From the NCBI RefSeq assembly GCF_018320785.1, contig NC_054866.1, forward strand, positions 28,001,000-28,064,999: DNA of 64,000 nucleotides, written 5' to 3'. Below are positions 47,167 to 64,000 of the stretch, one piece after another. Every line of letters starts with the position of its first letter. Position 1 is the stretch's first letter. This DNA is from Cheilinus undulatus. Taxonomy: Eukaryota > Chordata > Actinopteri > Labriformes > Labridae. The notes beneath the pieces are model-generated. The model had not been told where the DNA came from, made no database searches, and was given only the letters and a program-made list of their open reading frames with translations. A program made the translations under genes and the position numbers.

Positions 47167-47744
47167 TTTGTAACAAAAACAGTACAGTCAGGGCAAGGGT
47201 ATTTGTGCCCCAGTCAGATCACCAATGGGATGTGGCAACAGCATTAAAAGAAGCTGTAAAAGCATTTCCTCATATTCTGATATCAGCAACGAGGCCCATT
47301 CAAGCTGGGTGGAACAGTTCTTCATATAAACCATTGTAGGTTACTTGCACAAACTTCTGCAACTCTAAGCCCATCAGAGCAAACTAAAAACCTCTTGAAA
47401 AGATAGAGCCCATCTTTTCAGTTCAGCTCGTTTTGTTTTACTGTATGTGGTAATGAGGACACATTTTTGCATTCATGTTATGTTCTATGGTTAAAATCCA
47501 CAGAACAGCCACAACAGTGTTTAAAGAGAAGTTTCAGTGCAATGCAGAGAGCTAGAAAACAAGCAGCAACCTGGGAGGATCATATTCACATGTTTATGTT
47601 CGAGCAAATATACAAATCAAAGCCATTGAACACTACTTTTTATGCAGATTTCAAGTTGTTTTCATTCAGCCTCTCAGCAATGCTTCTCAAATAAATGTGA
47701 GAAAAATGTGTGTTCAACATAATGCAACAAAAGAACAAGAGAGC
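47167..47744. other. Intergenic stretch between piggyBac remnant and cpd 3' end
   Basis: No exon, RNA gene or transposon end recognised. The plus frame at 47467-47694 has no family signal. Confidence 0.5.
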
Positions 47745-49675
47745 AGCTGTGAGGTGTTTTATTCCATCATGTTTCATGTGTTTGTTCATATCACAGACGT
47801 TTTATGAAATGTTTAGTTGTGTGCATCCATTATTTTCCCATCCACAATAGGCAAACATTATTTACAGCTGATTCCAGTTCATATAAAATCTTCACACCAA
47901 CACTGCATGACTCTGACACACACAAAACTTTCAGAGCTCATAAACAATAATATGAGAAGAATGAAAAATGACAAAAAGTGTCTCTTTATATAGAAGTCAG
48001 GTTAGGCTTTATCGAAGACAGCTGCATTTGTTCAGGGGAGGGGAATGAGGCTCTTCTCAAAGTGGAAATCAACAAAAAATCTTTCCAAGTAGACACTTCA
48101 AACTTAATGAACTGTAAATGATGAAAACATAGGATCTTCAATATAAGGCATGATTTTAATGATCCAGTGCAATACTTTTGATTCACTATGATGAGCAAAC
48201 ACCGTTTTGAGCATTTGTGTTTATGACTTGAGACGTTGTAGCCCAAGATCAAAGTCTTGCATTACTTATAACACCCCCACTTAACTTGCATATATGAATA
48301 CAAATCTTACCCTTACAAATGTATAACAAGAATTTTGGTATATGTGATTTCATTGCACTGGGCCTTGAAGTCATGTCATAAAGATGGCATTGACGTAAAT
48401 TCAGAGTTAATGACTGCTAATGGACTGACACATCAGGTCTGATTTTTGCCATCTAAACTAATGCTAGGCAGGGGAATAAACTTCAACATATTTAAATGGA
48501 AATAGAAATTATGCTCCTTATTGTAAGAAGTCATGACACTGTGAAACACATAACTTTTTTCCAAAATTAACACAGACTCCATGTGCATGATAGTTTAGTT
48601 TCTTTGCATGTTCAAAAAGTTTGAAACTAAAACTGGCCAAACACAAACCTATGGTTAAAAAGATTTTTAAAAAGGGAAAAATTACATTCTTTTCATGATT
48701 ACATTTCACAATACTCAGGTTTTTAGCCCTGGCCAATGATATGGGAAAATCCTCCTCTTCCATTTAGTGAAGTGACATCCATGCACCATGAGGTCATCCT
48801 ACACCTCCTGGAGATTTTTCATTCATGCTTTTGTCCGGTAAAAGACTCTCACTGATGTTTCAACGCTTCTCTCGTGTTTTCAACTAGCCCAGAGTCACCT
48901 GTGCAGAAAAAGTGCAATGTTGGATCATTTTTTTACCCTTCCACCTGAGTAAAGGATGGATAATCTTACGATACCAGAATGACCAAGTTCTATCTATTCA
49001 CTATGCTGCTTTTCTCAGCCTGAGCGGACTGTAAACTCTACAGAAGCCAAGGCACAATAATGGATTCAGTCTTCCAAAGGCTCGGATACTTCAGTGTGGC
49101 AATTCCTCCAGAGATACAAATAAAAAAACAAGATAAAGCTTCCAATTTCCTAGCTTAATCCAGTTCTAAAAGAAAAGCATGATATCAGAGGGGAGATAGT
49201 TTGAGGTTTAGCACTTCCAGAGTTCATTACACACCCACCAAACAAAACTTTATTTGGACTTGTATCTGTGGGAATCCTTCAGCTCAGCAGAACGGATAGT
49301 GGTCAGAAAGGAGCACTCCTGTGTGGCTAGGAAATTAATAAACTGTTGGGCTCGAAACCTGGACGGATGAGGGTCAAAAATGGACCAAATATTATTATTC
49401 AGTTCTTCTTTTGTTCTTCTGATCCAACAAAGAAAGTCGGGTATTCATTTCAAACACAAGCAGGATGCTCTCCAGTTAATTTAGTAGTAGTAGTAGTAGT
49501 GACTGAGTAACAGGTGGGTGAGTCCACAGTTTGTTGGTGTGATAAAATAAAGTGTCTTTATTCACTAAAGTCTCAAAAGAGACAAATCAACCTGTTCCAT
49601 GTTGAACAGGAGTTAAATTAAGGAGATGATCAAAATAAAAAGAAATTAGACCACCAGCCAAAAATGTGGTGATCA
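47745..49675 (-). other. cpd: cpd 3' UTR (extent inferred)
   Basis: The minus-strand sequence after the cpd stop codon (49678-49676) is non-coding. AATAAA words occur at 49557-49562, 49249-49254 and 47758-47763 (minus strand). The last is followed by G/T-rich sequence and is a reasonable distal end. A long UTR is usual for CPD transcripts in other vertebrates, but the end here is a guess. An (AGT)n microsatellite lies at about 49484-49500. Confidence 0.45.
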
Positions 49676-63675
<14,000 letters not shown>

Positions 63676-64000
63676 CTGTAAAGAAGCAGTTACTTGTGAT
63701 GAGTGGCTGGCATGTATCTCCATTTGTAACCACATCATGTTCCTGCTTAGAAAGGTGAAAAATCTCAGCAACAGTCCCTGTTTTCTCCCTGTAAGGCTAC
63801 AGCCACTGCTATCATATAGCATGTACTAACACAGGCAGACAAAGGAAGTGCTTTCTGTTACTTTTGTTTTCAAAGAAAAGGAGGATGGTGCATCTTCAGT
63901 GGTTGCAAACAACCAGATGAGGTGAGTCCTGCTGTGTCTAAGGAAATAAGGGTGTTGCATCTTGCTGGTGAAATCAGAAAAACAGCTTACTTGCAAAATA

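Noticed and set aside
47986..48252. 88-residue minus frame near the cpd 3' end
   Set aside because: Lies in the presumed cpd 3' UTR and shows no conserved motif.

Overview
The window is vertebrate nuclear DNA, almost certainly from a ray-finned (teleost) fish. Coding sequence is split into short GT-AG exons, the recognisable proteins are vertebrate ones, and the spaces between exons are full of teleost-type repeats: Tc1/mariner, hAT and piggyBac transposons, L2-like and RTE-like LINE pieces, a tRNA-derived SINE and microsatellites. I saw no bacterial, phage or CRISPR content.

Layout. (1) 1-12.55 kb: a Tc1 remnant at the left edge, a degenerate A/C-rich quasi-repeat (1.49-2.41 kb), then the last two coding exons of a plus-strand dispanin/CD225 gene, best matched by TRARG1 (TUSC5), with its 3' UTR. 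Then come a second Tc1 remnant and gene-free DNA. (2) 12.55-45.2 kb, minus strand: the complete gosr1 gene, coding for the Golgi Qb-SNARE GOS28. It has nine coding exons that join in frame to 248 codons plus stop. One is a 30-nt microexon inside the SNARE motif. Three long introns (4.0, 12.5 and 11.3 kb) hold most of the transposons. (3) 45.2-47.75 kb: gosr1 promoter and a piggyBac transposase remnant. (4) 47.75 kb to the right edge, minus strand: the 3' part of carboxypeptidase D (cpd). Fifteen exons encode the end of catalytic domain B, its transthyretin-like domain, the inactive third carboxypeptidase-like domain with its own transthyretin-like domain, the membrane anchor and the cytosolic tail. 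The first half of cpd lies beyond position 64000.

Inside the penultimate-but-one cpd intron, on the opposite strand, is a well-formed 172-codon reading frame (53745-54263) that looks like a real nested gene or exon. It may be a sperm/cilium-type protein, but I could not name it with certainty.

The cpd-gosr1 order and shared orientation match the human arrangement on 17q11.2. TRARG1 as convergent neighbour does not, because human TRARG1 is on 17p13.3. The genes have unrelated cellular roles apart from all acting in membrane traffic: GOS28 in ER-Golgi/intra-Golgi fusion, CPD as a trans-Golgi processing enzyme, TRARG1 in GLUT4 vesicle traffic. All exon calls come from reading splice sites and conserved protein sequence by eye. 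Repeat class names are by motif recognition, without a database search.
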